A DNA stretch of 64,000 nucleotides from Salminus brasiliensis (taxonomy: Eukaryota; Chordata; Actinopteri; Characiformes; Bryconidae). Below are positions 13,506 through 26,900 of this stretch, in pieces. The stretch covers positions 13,165,433 through 13,229,432 of the forward strand of contig NC_132894.1 of NCBI RefSeq assembly GCF_030463535.1. The letters are read 5' to 3'. The position numbers and the translations under genes were made by a program. Position 1 is the stretch's first letter, and each line of letters starts with the position of its first letter. The notes below the pieces were generated by a model. The model did not search any database. It saw only the letters and a program-made list of their open reading frames with translations, and had not been told where the DNA came from.

Positions 13506-13522
13506 CCCCCCCCGGGGGGGGG
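13506..13522. repeat. C8G9 homopolymer palindrome
   Basis: Eight C residues are followed directly by nine G residues, then aggggggc. This is a near-perfect palindrome in otherwise AT-rich intergenic DNA. It may be a hard-to-sequence site. Confidence 0.8.
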
Positions 13523-13529
13523 AGGGGGG

Positions 13530-14080
13530 CTAATTGGCTGGAATAGTGTTGTATTAGTTGACCCGAATCACTTTCTTTTTTATTTACTGAGCCAGGTCTG
13601 AGTACAAACACCAGACTTTTCCCCAGCACAGTAGCAGACTGGAGAGCAAATAAACCTTTATATGTAAGTTAGTGTTTTAAAGAAATGTAATGTAAACACA
13701 CAAGTACTAAATTACAGTACTTTACTAAAGTATGAATCTTCCAAAATAATACTTAGCCATTGTGTATAATACTGAGCCATTCTGTGAGAGCCAATATCTT
13801 CTGATGACGACACTCTGACTTTTATTAAGAAGCCTTATTTACCTGTAACCAGCAACGATCACCAGTCAGCACAGTATACATTCCTTGAACACTCTGGATT
13901 CTTTTAAATGTTTAATTCTAATATCTATTTTCCAGTAACTAGTATTATTCAGTAATTGCTGTCATTACTAATATTATTAAATGATATAATCCTTTAGAGG
14001 GAAGGAACTGATTCTTGGGGGCACATACAGTCCTCTAGTATTAGGAATTTTCTGATTGAGTAGGTTCCCAGATTTATGAC
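13530..14080. other. Intergenic DNA, nothing recognised
   Basis: AT-rich sequence between the Tc1 relics and the promoter of the second keratin gene. I see no exon, RNA or repeat that I can name. Confidence 0.5.
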
Positions 14081-14084
14081 TGTA

Positions 14085-14342
14085 GTTTAGGGCGTTAACT
14101 GCACCACCCTAAGTACATTCTTCTATTTTTCTGTGCATGCAGCTTCACCTTGCCTGGTCTTGTGCCTGCTGGCTATGTACTGGGTGGAGAACAATGTGAA
14201 ATATTTTTTTTGTAGTTCTCCAACAATACTCCTCCTCCTTTCCTTAGAATGGCAACATATAAAACCCTGTCATCCATCTCAGCACTACAGTCTCTTCCTC
14301 TCTCTTAGGACAGAGTCTGCTCTCCTTACTCCCTGCCTGACC
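14085..14342 (+). promoter_or_regulatory. Promoter and 5' UTR of second keratin gene
   Basis: TATAAAA is at 14,258-14,264, 85 bp before the ATG. The block from 14,085 to the TATA box aligns with 8,260-8,440 upstream of the first copy, including ttaactgcac, caccttgcctggtcttgtgc and gagaacaatgtgaaatattt. Conservation of this block next to unlike flanks suggests shared epithelial regulation, which is inference. Confidence 0.75.
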
Positions 14343-16755
14343 ATGTCCAGTAGCCTCAGTTATGTTACCTCAGGGAGCTCCTACAGAGGGCCTAGTCTGG
14401 GTGGGGCCTCCCGCCTCTCTGTTGTGAGTGGTGGTGGTGGCAGCCGCAGCAGGCTGGTCGCCCGTGCTCCCAGCATGTATGGAGGCTCAGGAGGACAAGG
14501 AGTGCGCATCTCCACCGTCTCTATGCGAAGTGTTGGTGGTGGTGGTGGTGGTGCAGGCTATGGCTTTGGAGCAGGCTATGGTTTTGGAGCCGGAGGTGGA
14601 GGTGGAGGTGGAGGTGGAGGTGGAGGGGGAGCAGGCTTTGGCTTTGGTGGAGGCTTTGGAGGAGGTGACCTGGACGTGGGAGCCAATGAGAAGGCCACCA
14701 TGCAGAACCTGAATGATCGTCTGGCCTCGTATCTGCAGAAGGTGCACTCTCTAGAGAAAGCCAATGCTGAACTTGAGCTGAAGATCAAAGAGTTCCTGGG
14801 GAATAAGACATCCCCCTCTGCCCGAGACTACTCTGCTTTCGAGGCCACCATCAAGGATCTGCAAGACAAGGTACCATTACCCAAATGTACTTCTTCCCAA
14901 TCTAAATTTCATTGACCACATTTAATTCAAAGTCCACATCTTTGCTATGTTCCTAAAAATAGCTGTGTTGTAAGCTGAGAGAGAACAAATATATAGACCT
15001 CTTGTGGTGTCCCTGATAACTGGATTAATAACCAGTGCAACATAATGTAATTTAGTAGATTGGTGATAGTTTAATTTCATATTCTATAGTGTGCAACTGA
15101 TCTGACACAATAAGGCGTGGCATCGCTTTTTGCATTACAAATCAGTTTGTGACCTCACATTTAGAGATCCCACTCTGTAACTAAGACCTTTTTAATAATA
15201 ACATTTCCACAGATCCAGAATGCAACCAGAGTTAATGGAGGAATCTACCTGAGCATTGACAATGCTAAACTGGCAGCAGATGACTTCAGAACCAAGTAAG
15301 CAACCGGTGGCACATTCTGACTGCTTGCAGAACCATGATGCAGGTATATGACAACCCTGTCACAACTGGGATTATGAGAGATTTTGTGTTTTTTGTCAGG
15401 TACGAGAATGAGCTGGCCATGCGCCAGTCAGTGGAGGCTGACATTGCTGGACTAAGGAAACTCCTGGATGAACTGACACTGGCCAGGTCCGATTTAGAGA
15501 TGCAGATTGAGGGCCTGAGGGATGAGCTGATCTACCTCAAGAAAAACCATGAGGAGGTGAATGTCACAAAAGACCAATGTTTTCTAAAGTTGGGTTAAGC
15601 CTAGTCTTTGACTAAACTGCAATGCCAATAGTAAATCACTGCTGAAATCCTATTTAATGCAGGCTTAATCTAGGGCTGGAAAGACAGCCCTATGCTTACA
15701 GTGGGCATTTTGTGGATAATTTTCCTTGGAAAAATACTCGATTTTAACAGAAATGTGATTACCACACTCTCTGAATGTAGGAAATGGCGGCAATGCGCAC
15801 TCAGATGACTGGCAATGTGAACGTTGAGGTGGCAGCAGCACCTGCAGAAGATCTGAACCGTGTCCTGTCTGAGATTCGTGAACAGTATGAAGCTGTGGCT
15901 GCCAAAAACCAACGTGAACTGGAGGCCTGGTTCCAAACCAAGGTAAAGAAATGATCCATTATATTTATATTATGATTATGTAGAGCCCCGATTCCTGCAA
16001 CATAATCATGAAACCCAAGGAACAAATAGTTAAGCCTCTCTGCTGCTTCTCTGCAGACAGAGACTCTGAACAAGGAGGTGGCATCCAGCACAGTGAACCT
16101 CGAAACATCCAAGTCAGAAATCACAGAGATCAGACGAACTTTACAAGGCCTGGAGATTGAGCTACAATCCCAACTCAGCATGGTATGTAATATTTGATAG
16201 GAGCATGGTTTTTGGGATTGGCACAGTTTTCATATTAATTTCTGTTCTTACTTCAGTCTCCGTCTCTTTGCATTCCCCAACAATGTTCATTGCTCTAATC
16301 TCAATCCAACCCCCAGAAAGCGGCTCTAGAGGGTACTCTAGCAGACACAGAAGCACGATACTCCATGAAACTATCTGGGCTCCAAGCTCAGGTCACAGGG
16401 CTGGAGCAGCAGTTGATGGAGCTCAGAGCTGATATTGAGAGGAAATCCCAAGAGTACCAAATCCTGCTGGACATTAAGACCCGTCTGGAGATGGAGATCG
16501 CTGAGTACAGGAGGCTGCTGGATGGAGAAACTAGCGGGTAAGGGCTATCTCTGTAACTGTTCTAATATGTCCAGAATGCAATAAGCCCGGTACAGTGGTT
16601 AAACTACCAAGCCCTGTTAACATTGTTGTGTGTCTTGCAGTGGTGGAAGTATCAGCATTAGCAAGGTCAGCAGTGGCCCCACTCGCGCTGTGAAGGTGAA
16701 GACCATTGTGGAAGAGGTGGTTGATGGGAAGGTGGTGTCCTCCACCACTGAGTAA
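14343..16755 (+). CDS. Type I keratin, copy 2 (7 exons, 463 aa)
   Basis: Tandem duplicate of the keratin gene at 8,528, with the same structure. Coding exons are 14343-14870, 15213-15295, 15400-15556, 15781-15942, 16057-16182, 16317-16537 and 16641-16755. The head reads [16 protein letters not shown] and has its own Gly-rich length variant, with MRSVGGGG and a longer GGT/GGA run. The rod is bounded by [19 protein letters not shown] and [15 protein letters not shown], and the tail ends [12 protein letters not shown]. Exon 3 encodes [17 protein letters not shown] where copy 1 has [17 protein letters not shown]. Exon 4 looks identical to copy 1, and exons 5-7 and introns 4-6 are nearly so, whereas intron 3 differs strongly. 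This suggests gene conversion of the 3' half. Likely co-expressed with copy 1. Confidence 0.95.
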
Positions 16756-16831
16756 ACCCATGCTGAGAGCATTCAAGACCATGACATCACCATAACATCT
16801 ACACCTGTCATTTCAGAAAACTGAAAGAGCA

Positions 16832-16837
16832 AATAAA
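16832..16837 (+). terminator. Polyadenylation signal, keratin copy 2
   Basis: AATAAA lies 77 bp after the TAA stop, in a 3' UTR closely matching that of copy 1. Confidence 0.85.
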
Positions 16838-16849
16838 ATGGTTCTTGCA

Positions 16850-17870
16850 AAATGATTTGTGCTTCTTTTTTTTGTCATGTCTCCATTCAGTATCTGACGT
16901 TGACTGATGGGATTTATTACTGCTTTGTCACAACTTGTCACATTTGGGGCTTCCTAACACATAAGACTATAGTTTAAAACAGAAAAACAATTATAGCAAA
17001 TGATCTGATTTATTATGGAAATAAATGATAATTTAATGCACATGTTAATTTTGTAGAATGGATCCACATTTTTCCATATTGTCCATTCAAACTGTTCTTT
17101 CTTAAAAAGTGTTGTTCCTGTTTAATGCAGTGACTGACTCATGTACATGTTATCCATGAACAGTAAGGTATTTAGGACAACATACTCACTTCTTCAATAC
17201 TTTACACACTTTTTAAAAATTTCAGCTGCAGAATTTTGTGCAACATCCAATACTGATGATTGTCCAAATGCGTCCATACAAAAATTCTGCAATTAGTGAA
17301 AGATTCACAGTGCTTAGTTTAGTGCAGATGTCTTCATAGTGCAGATGTTTCTAGTCCTGAACTTTGTAATACTTGGTAGATGTGATACTTTGTGGCCAAT
17401 CAGTTACAAAAACTCTACCTTTAACTTCCAGTGAGCAATGTAGACTTGACCTATATAGACATGATGATTGTAGTAGGAGTGAGGGTTTGTGTATTTTAAA
17501 TTGTAAAGATAAAATGTGTCATGGGTTTGAAGATGTTTAGGGTCATTTTTGAGTATTTCTGCTGTTTTATATCCACAGTATATAACGAAGTTGGTACACA
17601 AAACATGAACTGATGGAGCCTTTTTATCTACAATCTGTGTCTCTTGCCTGCCTAAAAAAATAAGAACACAACTAAAAAACATTGTGTATCAAAACTGTAT
17701 GTGACATTGCAATTTACACACCTGCATGAATTTAGAGAGATCTGGAAACTGTCAAAATACTTGCACAGTTGGCAAAATGTACATACAGAATAAAATCAGT
17801 GGTCAATGATTAGCATTTACTCAGCTTTTAATTGAACATCCACAACAAAGCTGCATTCAGGTGATATTTG
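16850..17870. other. Convergent intergenic region
   Basis: AT-rich DNA between the 3' ends of the second (+) and third (-) keratin genes. No exon or repeat was recognised. Confidence 0.5.
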
Positions 17871-17876
17871 AATAGT

Positions 17877-17882
17877 TTTATT
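17877..17882 (-). terminator. Polyadenylation signal, third keratin gene
   Basis: TTTATT on the + strand reads AATAAA on the - strand, 65 bp after the stop codon of the - strand keratin gene. Confidence 0.65.
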
Positions 17883-17946
17883 TGAATTACTTCTTTAATT
17901 GAGATTTGAGAAATGCTATCTTTAATAACACGTGTTAGCAAATTGA

Positions 17947-20900
17947 TCATTTGTCAGTAGATACTGTCTCTCTGGTGTCCACCACTTTGCCATCCAAAAG
18001 TGTCTCTTCCACTTTGATCATCTTGTAAATTACTGCAAAACAGCAAACAACGAAGTTATTATTACCTCAATCACTTACTAGGTCCATCTAGCCACTGTAT
18101 TGTATATAAACGTTTCACTGGGCCTCATGGGATGTCCTCAAGCATAGTAGAGTTACTACAAAACTTTCTATCATAGTAGAACACTTTCAGGATGTTTCTT
18201 CTTCTTTAATTCTTAGGGGCATAACTAAGGAAACAAAGCCTTTCAAAAAGTGAGTTATTTAACCATGTGCTCCTCCTGATCATGGAGGCATTACCATTCA
18301 AATCGTTTTCGCAATATTTAGCAAAATAAGTAAATAAATTAATAAATAAAATAATTAAATTAAACAAATACTTATTTATATAGTGTATTGTATAACTAGA
18401 TGTTATGTAATGTTATGAAATCCATGACTCATTTTTTTCCCTGTATAAGTAAAAAACTGATTGTGTTGGTAATGACACCATTTCATGGTAATGACATAAT
18501 TTGATTTCCACCATTAGTATCTTTTTTTAACTGTTTTGAAATTAAAGTTGCAAATAAAAGTTATCCATTAATGTGGTCATAAGACATACAGTAAAGAGCT
18601 TAGGAGGACATTCTGGATTTCTGCATTATGCCACTTTTATATAAGCTCAGTCTTTTTCTTAAATGTTGTTTTGACATAATCCAAAAATTATATAAATCAT
18701 TTTGTTTTTCAAAAGGGAAGATGGTAAAAAAAAACAATTGTTCAAAAAACCCCAAATGATTACCTACATACAAGTATTGAGCACTAGTACTAGGTTGTTA
18801 AAATATTCCTAAATTATTATTACTGGAGATGAGGTAAAGCATGTCTAAAAACATAGCTAAGCACAAAGCTAAAATTTGAAAACTGAAGCCTACTGCAGCA
18901 GATGCTTCTGAACAATGAAGGAACTTGACAATCACAATTTACTGAAGATTGAAAGGAAGTCACTCACTTTGGGCCTCACTGTAAAATGGAGAGAAAAAAA
19001 CAAGAAAGAGGCAAACATTATCAAAGCAAGAAACAACAAACATAACACATTTATGCTACAAATATGGGCAAATACTATATTCTTTCTGTTGTTAAATGAC
19101 ACACATACACAATAATAAACACCGAAAGTTTGGACTTAACTTTCTTGGAAGCTAAACATAAAAAAAACCTTTGAATCATATTTATCATATCATAGTCATG
19201 CAGTGTTCTCCTCACCTGCCTTCTGACTCCAGCAGCAGCCTGTACTCTGTGATCTCAGTCTCCAGATGGCTTTTGACGTCAAGCAGAGAGTCATACTCCA
19301 GTTTGCTGTTGGCCATTTCAGTGTTAATATGGTTGAGATTAAGCTCCAGGCTATCAATGGTCCTTTGCAGCTTTGACAGCTGTTCAGTATACCGAATCTC
19401 AGTCTCTTCTAGAGTTTTCTCATTGGATGTCCTCTGTGGAGAAACAGTGGAGTAGCACAGCAGAGCATCACATTTTATTATAAGTAACACCGCCAAAACA
19501 TCTCTAAAATGACAACTTCACATGAGCAGGAAACTATTTGCCAATGCAAAAAGATTTTTAGAATGACTGTTCATTATTTTCACTCAAGTAACAGTTAGCT
19601 ACATCAGAATCAGCTACATATGCTCAGTAAGAGGGTGTCACAATAATAAAAAAATTGAAGGATTTCATGTGAACAAAAGTGTTATGAACACAACACAAAA
19701 AGATCAGAGTGCTGTGAGGCATCTAAAGACGCATATTCACTGCTTTCCAAAGAAGAAGACCCACGTCAATAGTTGAAGGTGCTTGTGTAGGTGCTTGATG
19801 CTATTAGTTAGCCCTATATGAGAGGTTAATGTTTAGGCTAATGTCTTACTTAATAGCCTCACCTGCACTCAACCTTTCCAACTCACCAGAGCTTCATATC
19901 TGAGTAATTTCTCTGGGTAAGGATTTTCTGTTGTTGGTTTCCCCTCCACAAAATGGTAAGAGCAGACATATGGACATGTTTAAAATTGTGGCTGTTTAAA
20001 ATGTATTGCCTTCAACCATAGAAACAGGTCATCTTCTTTTTTGGAAATGGTACTTCAATGGTACTTCAATGGTAGTTTTCTCTTTTCTAAATAGCTCTAC
20101 ATAACGTTAAATATCCTGTTGGCATGTTGGGTTAGCACAGCGAGCCACTTTATGATCAGGGTTCACAGCAGCAGCCAACTTTAGACTGCTTTCACTTTGA
20201 ATATGATACAACCATGTAATATGAAATGAGCGCAAATTTACACAAAAGCTGAAGAAACAAACTCTTGAAAGTGGGTGTGGCCAAAAATGTAGACAAACAC
20301 AGTATGGGCATCACCCAACATTATGGTCATCAAAGCAGCATAGTATCCGACAGTTGGTATTTTTTGCTACTGGGCTCCCCCTACAGTTGTGGAGTGTAAT
20401 TCTCTTTTACATCATTGCCAAGAATTCAAATCACACTTATGTTACGGCAACTGCTTTAATGTGCCCATCATTGCTGTCTGTCTTCACCAACTTATACCTT
20501 GGCCAGCATAATCAGTCAGGGAGTGTTCATTTGTGCTTTGGATACATTGGATGCCTGTTACTGGTCATAAAATCACTGATGTGTCACTGAGTCCATGTGA
20601 GTCCCACCCTTTTAAGGTATAAAGAGAACTGACAGACTCATGTGCCCTGCCCTGCTCCCCTCAAACCATAGTGCAAAAGGTTTGCTACAATGGAGGCAGC
20701 ACAGCAGGAGCATTAATACAGAGTAGCAAAACTTATAAACAAGGGCACACAGGTGGCCATGCACAAAGCAGATAGGAGTCACATAGAAGATTATGGTGGA
20801 AGGGAAACTACTCTAAGAATTTGCAAATCTTGGAATGCCAATCAGATTCAGTGTGATTCAGCAGTGGCAGTATGATGTTTCACAGTGAGAATCATTGTTA

Positions 20901-23900
20901 GTCTGCTTGGCCTCTATTTATATCTCTTAATCCCAAACATATGGTTTATTTCAACTTAACAATCAAGCACTGTTACTCTGAGGCAGCAGAAGGGAAAAAA
21001 GACTTCGGAAGCATGTGACATTGTTACAGTCTCTGGATCCAATATGTGGATAACTCATTTAAAAAATTTCAAACAAAGCACACTTTTATGTTGTGCATGT
21101 AAAAACGTAGAACAACGCCACATTTCCTCTGACCTTTCCAAGTCTCAGAGAGATAAATGGTGCAAACCGGATTGGATCTGGTATGTGAGAAAATGCCACT
21201 TAATAAGGCTTCTGAGTAGTACTTTTGAGGGGAAGAAAAAAAACTACAACGCTACAGTTTCTCTGCCTTGACATGTTCCTGCAGAGGCTTGTAAACCTCT
21301 ACTCTCATACATTGGCATTTCTTTGAAGGGTAGATGAGGTGAAGCTAAATGTTGCATGTCTTCTGCCAGCAATGGAAAGTGAATAGCTTCTTAATAGAAA
21401 TAAAAGAAGGCACAACTTTCCAAAGACTTTGCACTAGTAGTTGACTAGACTTTTCTGTAAACAGAGATTACAAGCTTAGTGTGACTTCACTTAAATAATT
21501 AAATGTAATATATGTTATTCTGTGTAGCTGGTTATGTAATGGGACTACAGGCATGTGGTTGTATGTGTCTGTGGGTGTGTGCTTACCATATTTTGATGGG
21601 TCTGCAGTTCAATCTGTAGCCTCTGGAAGGTGCTCTCTAGCTCTTTGAGCTCTTGTCTGCTGTACTGCAGTTCCTCATCATGTGTGACCTCCTTCTCCTT
21701 CATTGTGGAAATCTACAAAACACAGTCAGTCTGCTTGAACATCTTTCTGCATTTGTAATCTATCAACATCCTCCCAATTGTTTGTGTATAGATAATCTAT
21801 GGTCTAGTACAGCACAAGAGGGCAAAGAGAATGTAGAGTATGGAGATCAGCCTACATATTTTCAGCTTGACACAATTTTTTTAAAGGGAGATGGTAAACT
21901 TAGCCCACTATTTGAAACAGCAAAAGCAAGCTACTGCTGACACATTGGTTAAATGAATAGTTAAATAATTATTCCCCTGATTTTCTACTTTTCTGTATTA
22001 TTCAACTGTTTAGATGAACAAAGTCATTCAGAGAGATTTGTACAGTGCTGCCTACTTGAATTTCTTTACAGTGGTGGTAATTGGAACCAAGGGTCACATT
22101 GAATATATCACAACGACATAGACTTTACCAGTCAAAATGATTAGTAAACCCAAACATGTCTGCTGAGTATTGCATATGCAGTATTGATAATGGCAAAATC
22201 TGAACTAACTGGGTAATATTTTGCCGCACAATGACAGCCATTTACTTTTAAGTTAAGAATAGCTTTAGGATAGCTTTAGGATTCCAGGATAGAAGAGAAA
22301 CAGGTCATGACGCTTAGGTTTAGACACTTTTCAGGAAAAGAATACTTAATCACACTACTTATAGCCATGTACCTTGCGTTGGTACCAAGTCTCCAAGTCT
22401 CTGCGGTTTTTGGCAGCAATGGACTCATAGTATTGTCTGACATCTGTCAAAGCCTCATTCAGATCCATAGAGGGCGCTGCATCCACAGACACGTTCACCT
22501 GTGCAGACTGCTGGCGCACCTGGGCCATCTCCTAAAACAACACAATTTTAACAAAGAGATTTACATGCAAATTTTAGTTACATAGAGATCTGTACAGACT
22601 GTAATAAGATGGAAGAATCCAAAGCGCAAAGACAAGACATGACATGTTTTGTGGTTGAAGTGAGGTGTTTAATGCAAGTTTTTTGTGATTTAGGTTCGGT
22701 GGTCATAAGTAGAGACAGCATATTATTATCAATGGATATCAGTATTTAAATCTGTAGAAAATGCTGTGCCTGATATTGGAGGAATCTCTGTCATTGCCAA
22801 TCTGGCCTGGAATGCTGACATGTAACTTTTTGTGGAGCTGTACAAGACCCCTTGCGGGAACTGCGTAACGCTGCATAACCTGAGTAATTTTTATGTAAAA
22901 TCTTGTAATATTCCTTCACTGCATCAACCCACATTCTTCCACTTTCAATTCTGGTTCTATATATCTCAACTTGCCAACAAATGCATGTGTAGAGCATGTT
23001 CATGAGGTGGGGCTTAAAGCAGTATTACGCTGTATTATTTCTAGACCCAGCTGGGAGACAGAACCACCACGGAAAGTAAAAGAAGCATTTGGACTGACAC
23101 AGTAAAGTCATATTAAAGGAATTTACACAAACAGGACTTTACTCAGCATTACGCAGTTCTCATGAGTGCTGCCCCTTTTGGGAGAGCGGCTCATTATCAG
23201 CGATTGCTTTCACACTGAAGAATTCCATTTAAATTGTGGATCAGTTTCAATCATAAGTTTGTGCATTTTTGCAAGACCTAGGTTCATCAATTTATTGCTT
23301 TTCCTTATTTTCTGTGCAGAATTAAAGTATCAAAGAACAGTGCATTTCTGGAGTCATGGCCCAATGAAATAATCCTGCAACTCTAATGTGGCGCTGGGAG
23401 CAATTAGCTTTCACGCCTTCAGTGGACTGCACCAGAGTTTGCAATCCAAACTCACGGAGCAGGGTCCGGAAAAAAACATTAATGTGAAAATGCTTCTAAA
23501 TAGTGCAAAGTATCATGTCTAGTCTGGAGTACCAATGGTAGAGTTTCTATTACATGTAAGTGGAACATCACAATGATTTTGAAACTTTTATTTCAAAAGG
23601 TAAAAATACTCCATAATGTTGCTTTACTGCACTGGAGTAAAAGTAAATTATTCTCCCCACCTGCAGAGGGTGCCTATAGGATAACTATTTTTTGCAAAAC
23701 ACTGCTTTAACATAAATCTTTTTAAATCTCAAAAAGAGAGATATTAAAAGAGAACATTGGATTGGTCTTATGTGGGTTTATATTCAGTTTTACTGTTGGT
23801 ATCAGCGTCATGTCATCTCTGTTCTTAATCTTTATTGTTAGATATATTAGTCTTAAAACACCAGTGCAAAATTAAAATAGCCTCAGACCTAAACAAGTAG

Positions 23901-26900
23901 CTGACTCCAGCAGATGTGTGGTGAGGAAATATTAGTTGTTTTTTTATCTAATTTTCACTTTAATGTTAAAACAGCAAGATCTGAGTATACCACATCACTA
24001 ACTATTTGTGTGAAAGTGGCATTTGAGTCTTGGGGATCTACAAGTTTGAGTGTGTGCATGTGTGTGAAAGAGGCCGAGTTACATAACTTTCAGTTGCTCA
24101 AAATGAGCTAATGGAAGGGAAAACTGCAAGCAGAACATGAGAGGGTTAGAGGGAAATGGGGGGAGAGGGGGAGGAAGGAACACCGCATTAGTCATACACT
24201 CTCTGCTTCTCTGCTGTGGAAACCTCACTGTAGTATCAAAGACACAGTGCTTTGGTCAACTTTGTTTAACAATTGTGTTTAGATTTGACTGTTCTCTTCT
24301 TTCAAATCTAAGAATAAAACAAATCTAAACACATCATGGCCATTCTCAATTCATACTAAATGTTTGTGCTGAAAAAATAAGACAGTTACATAATTACAAT
24401 TATTTGCAACTATATTTTACCAGGTGAATGCATTTACACTATATGGACAAATGGTCATATACCTGCTTCCAAAATGAAGTATTAAAAATTGTTTATTCTG
24501 TTTTTGGAGCAATTGTCTCTACTGTCCAGGGAAGGCTTTCTGCTTGGAGCATTGCTTTGGGGATTTGATTGCATCCAGCACAAATAGCCTTAGTGGATTT
24601 TTGGATTTTGGATGATCAGGATTTTGGATGATCACCCCAACTCATCCCAAAAGTATGGGATGGGGCACCATCGTTCCAGAGATCACAGTTCCACTGCTCC
24701 ACAGCTCAATGGTTTTATATTTTTCTAGCCCAGTGTTTCTTAACTCTGGTCCAGGAGGCACCCTCCCCTGCACATATTAATGTTTTTCCTGCTCCTAACA
24801 GACCTTATTCAACTAATCAGCCCTTTCAGAGTTGCAGCCGGGTGTTAACGCAGGAAGTCCACAAAAAAACTGCAGGACAGGGTGCATCCAGGACCATGGT
24901 TGAGAAATACTGCTCTAGCTCCCGACTAGCATTAGGCATGGGTTCAGTAGGTTCATATGTAGCTGCTCCAGAGAGTCCTTTTCTATTTGTAATACTTCTC
25001 TACAGGACTAGACAAGCTGTGTGTACATTGTGTCAGCAATGGGTACAACATAAAGCAGCTGAATGCATTCATTAGAAAGGGTGTCCGCAAACATTTGGAC
25101 GTATATTGTATATACGTACATTTTTCTATTTACAGTATAATATTTTATTATTCAGCAAAATAATAGCAAAATCCTGTTTAGTAACAATTTGGATGGACAC
25201 ATGAATACTTTTGATTAGTTTTGCATTGCTGAGCATATCTGTACTTAACTTAATGTTCAACTTAATGTTCTCAGTTCAGAATTCCTAGTAATGCATAAAT
25301 GCAGGACACTGCATTCCAGGGTGTATCCGCTTGGCTAAAAGAGACAATGCTGGAATGCTAAGGCAGATATACAGATGGATCCACCTTTCTTTTCTCTGGG
25401 ATTAAACAGGCTTTTTGGAGGAGAAAGTCACGGTAGAATCTGACACAGCCTGCCCAAAAGTAATGAATGCCAGCTTTGTCATGGAGACTTTCACCAATTG
25501 CCACACTACTAGCTGGTTTCAGAAACAGTGCAAAACATTCTACCTTGTAAAGAAACAGAGCTGCCTGACATGGAAATAGTGACCAAACAAGCATTCAAAG
25601 ACTATTGTACAAATTCCTAACTTAAGGACCTGTTTTTTTTTTCATCCAGGTTGGAAAATGCTTAGCTTGATATACAAAAAACTCACACTGCTGTTAAAAG
25701 CCTTTTTGGCTGTTCCTTGCTAGACTGTTCTTTGACAATGAAAAGGAAATCAAGAGGAAGCTGAAAGTATACAAATCCTTGTATGCAGTAGAAACCTATC
25801 CATCACTATTTACCCAGCCTATATACAAAAATAACTTATTTATCAATCTAGTTTAGTCTATCATCACCAGTTGTTTTTTAAAGTACTTGAAACCTTTTTT
25901 CTTCTGTGCAGAAAATTTGCTTATTATGTGTATCCTGCATTTTGTGAACGTATATGGCTTGTGTGCATAGAATTCTGTATCATAGCCCATAAAATTCACA
26001 AACAGTAATGTTCCATCTCAGACAGCAAACTATTTATGGTCCAGTCAGAATAAATGCTTGTTACTTCCATCAAGACCACATTTTACTAAGGAATGAGATG
26101 GGTCAGGTTTGGCCCAACAATATTAATGCTTTGCAAGCATTTCACATAGTAGGTTGCATGTTCAAGTGCCAAGGCAAACATTGGTGGCCAAGCCATTTCT
26201 TGGACCACAGTACACTTGCCAGTGCCATAACTGACCTATGCATACCATAACTGGGCTGTATTTGGGCAACATCTTATGTGTTTGTGGACATATTCTTACT
26301 AATACTAACACAGAGTCTAATTATATCAGGCCCACAACGAAAAGTAACAGAATTAACAGAATAGTTTTGTTGGGACCAGTATAAGAATGGTATGTTGGAG
26401 CTGGAACACAAGAACGAAAACATTAAAATAATGTTTCTGCTCAAAGCAAGCAGCTAAATATTTTGTATTTGATTTCTGAATCCTGGTTTATAATGGTTAT
26501 GGATCTTGTATGAATATTTCATTATGAGGATGAATGAGCTAAGAATTGGTACAACTAAAACCACCTGATCACAGACAACTCAACATACCAAATGTTACTT
26601 AAGCAAATGGAAACAAAAGCTAGTAGATGGAAGAATGTGTGTTATGTTGTACCTCCTCATGGTTCTTCTCAAGCATGACATGTTCCACCTTTAGGCTCTC
26701 GTAGTGCAGCTCCAAATCTGAGCGGATCAAACTCATTTCATCTAGAACCTTCCTGATGCAGGTGGTGTCTGCCTCCAGCGCCACACTCAAGTTTCGCTCC
26801 ATTTCATACCTAAAGTCATAGTTTATAAGGGAAAGGGTTCATAATGGTATGCTACCTAGAAAAAGAGTTACCCAAACACAGGACACAATTAATGTAAATC

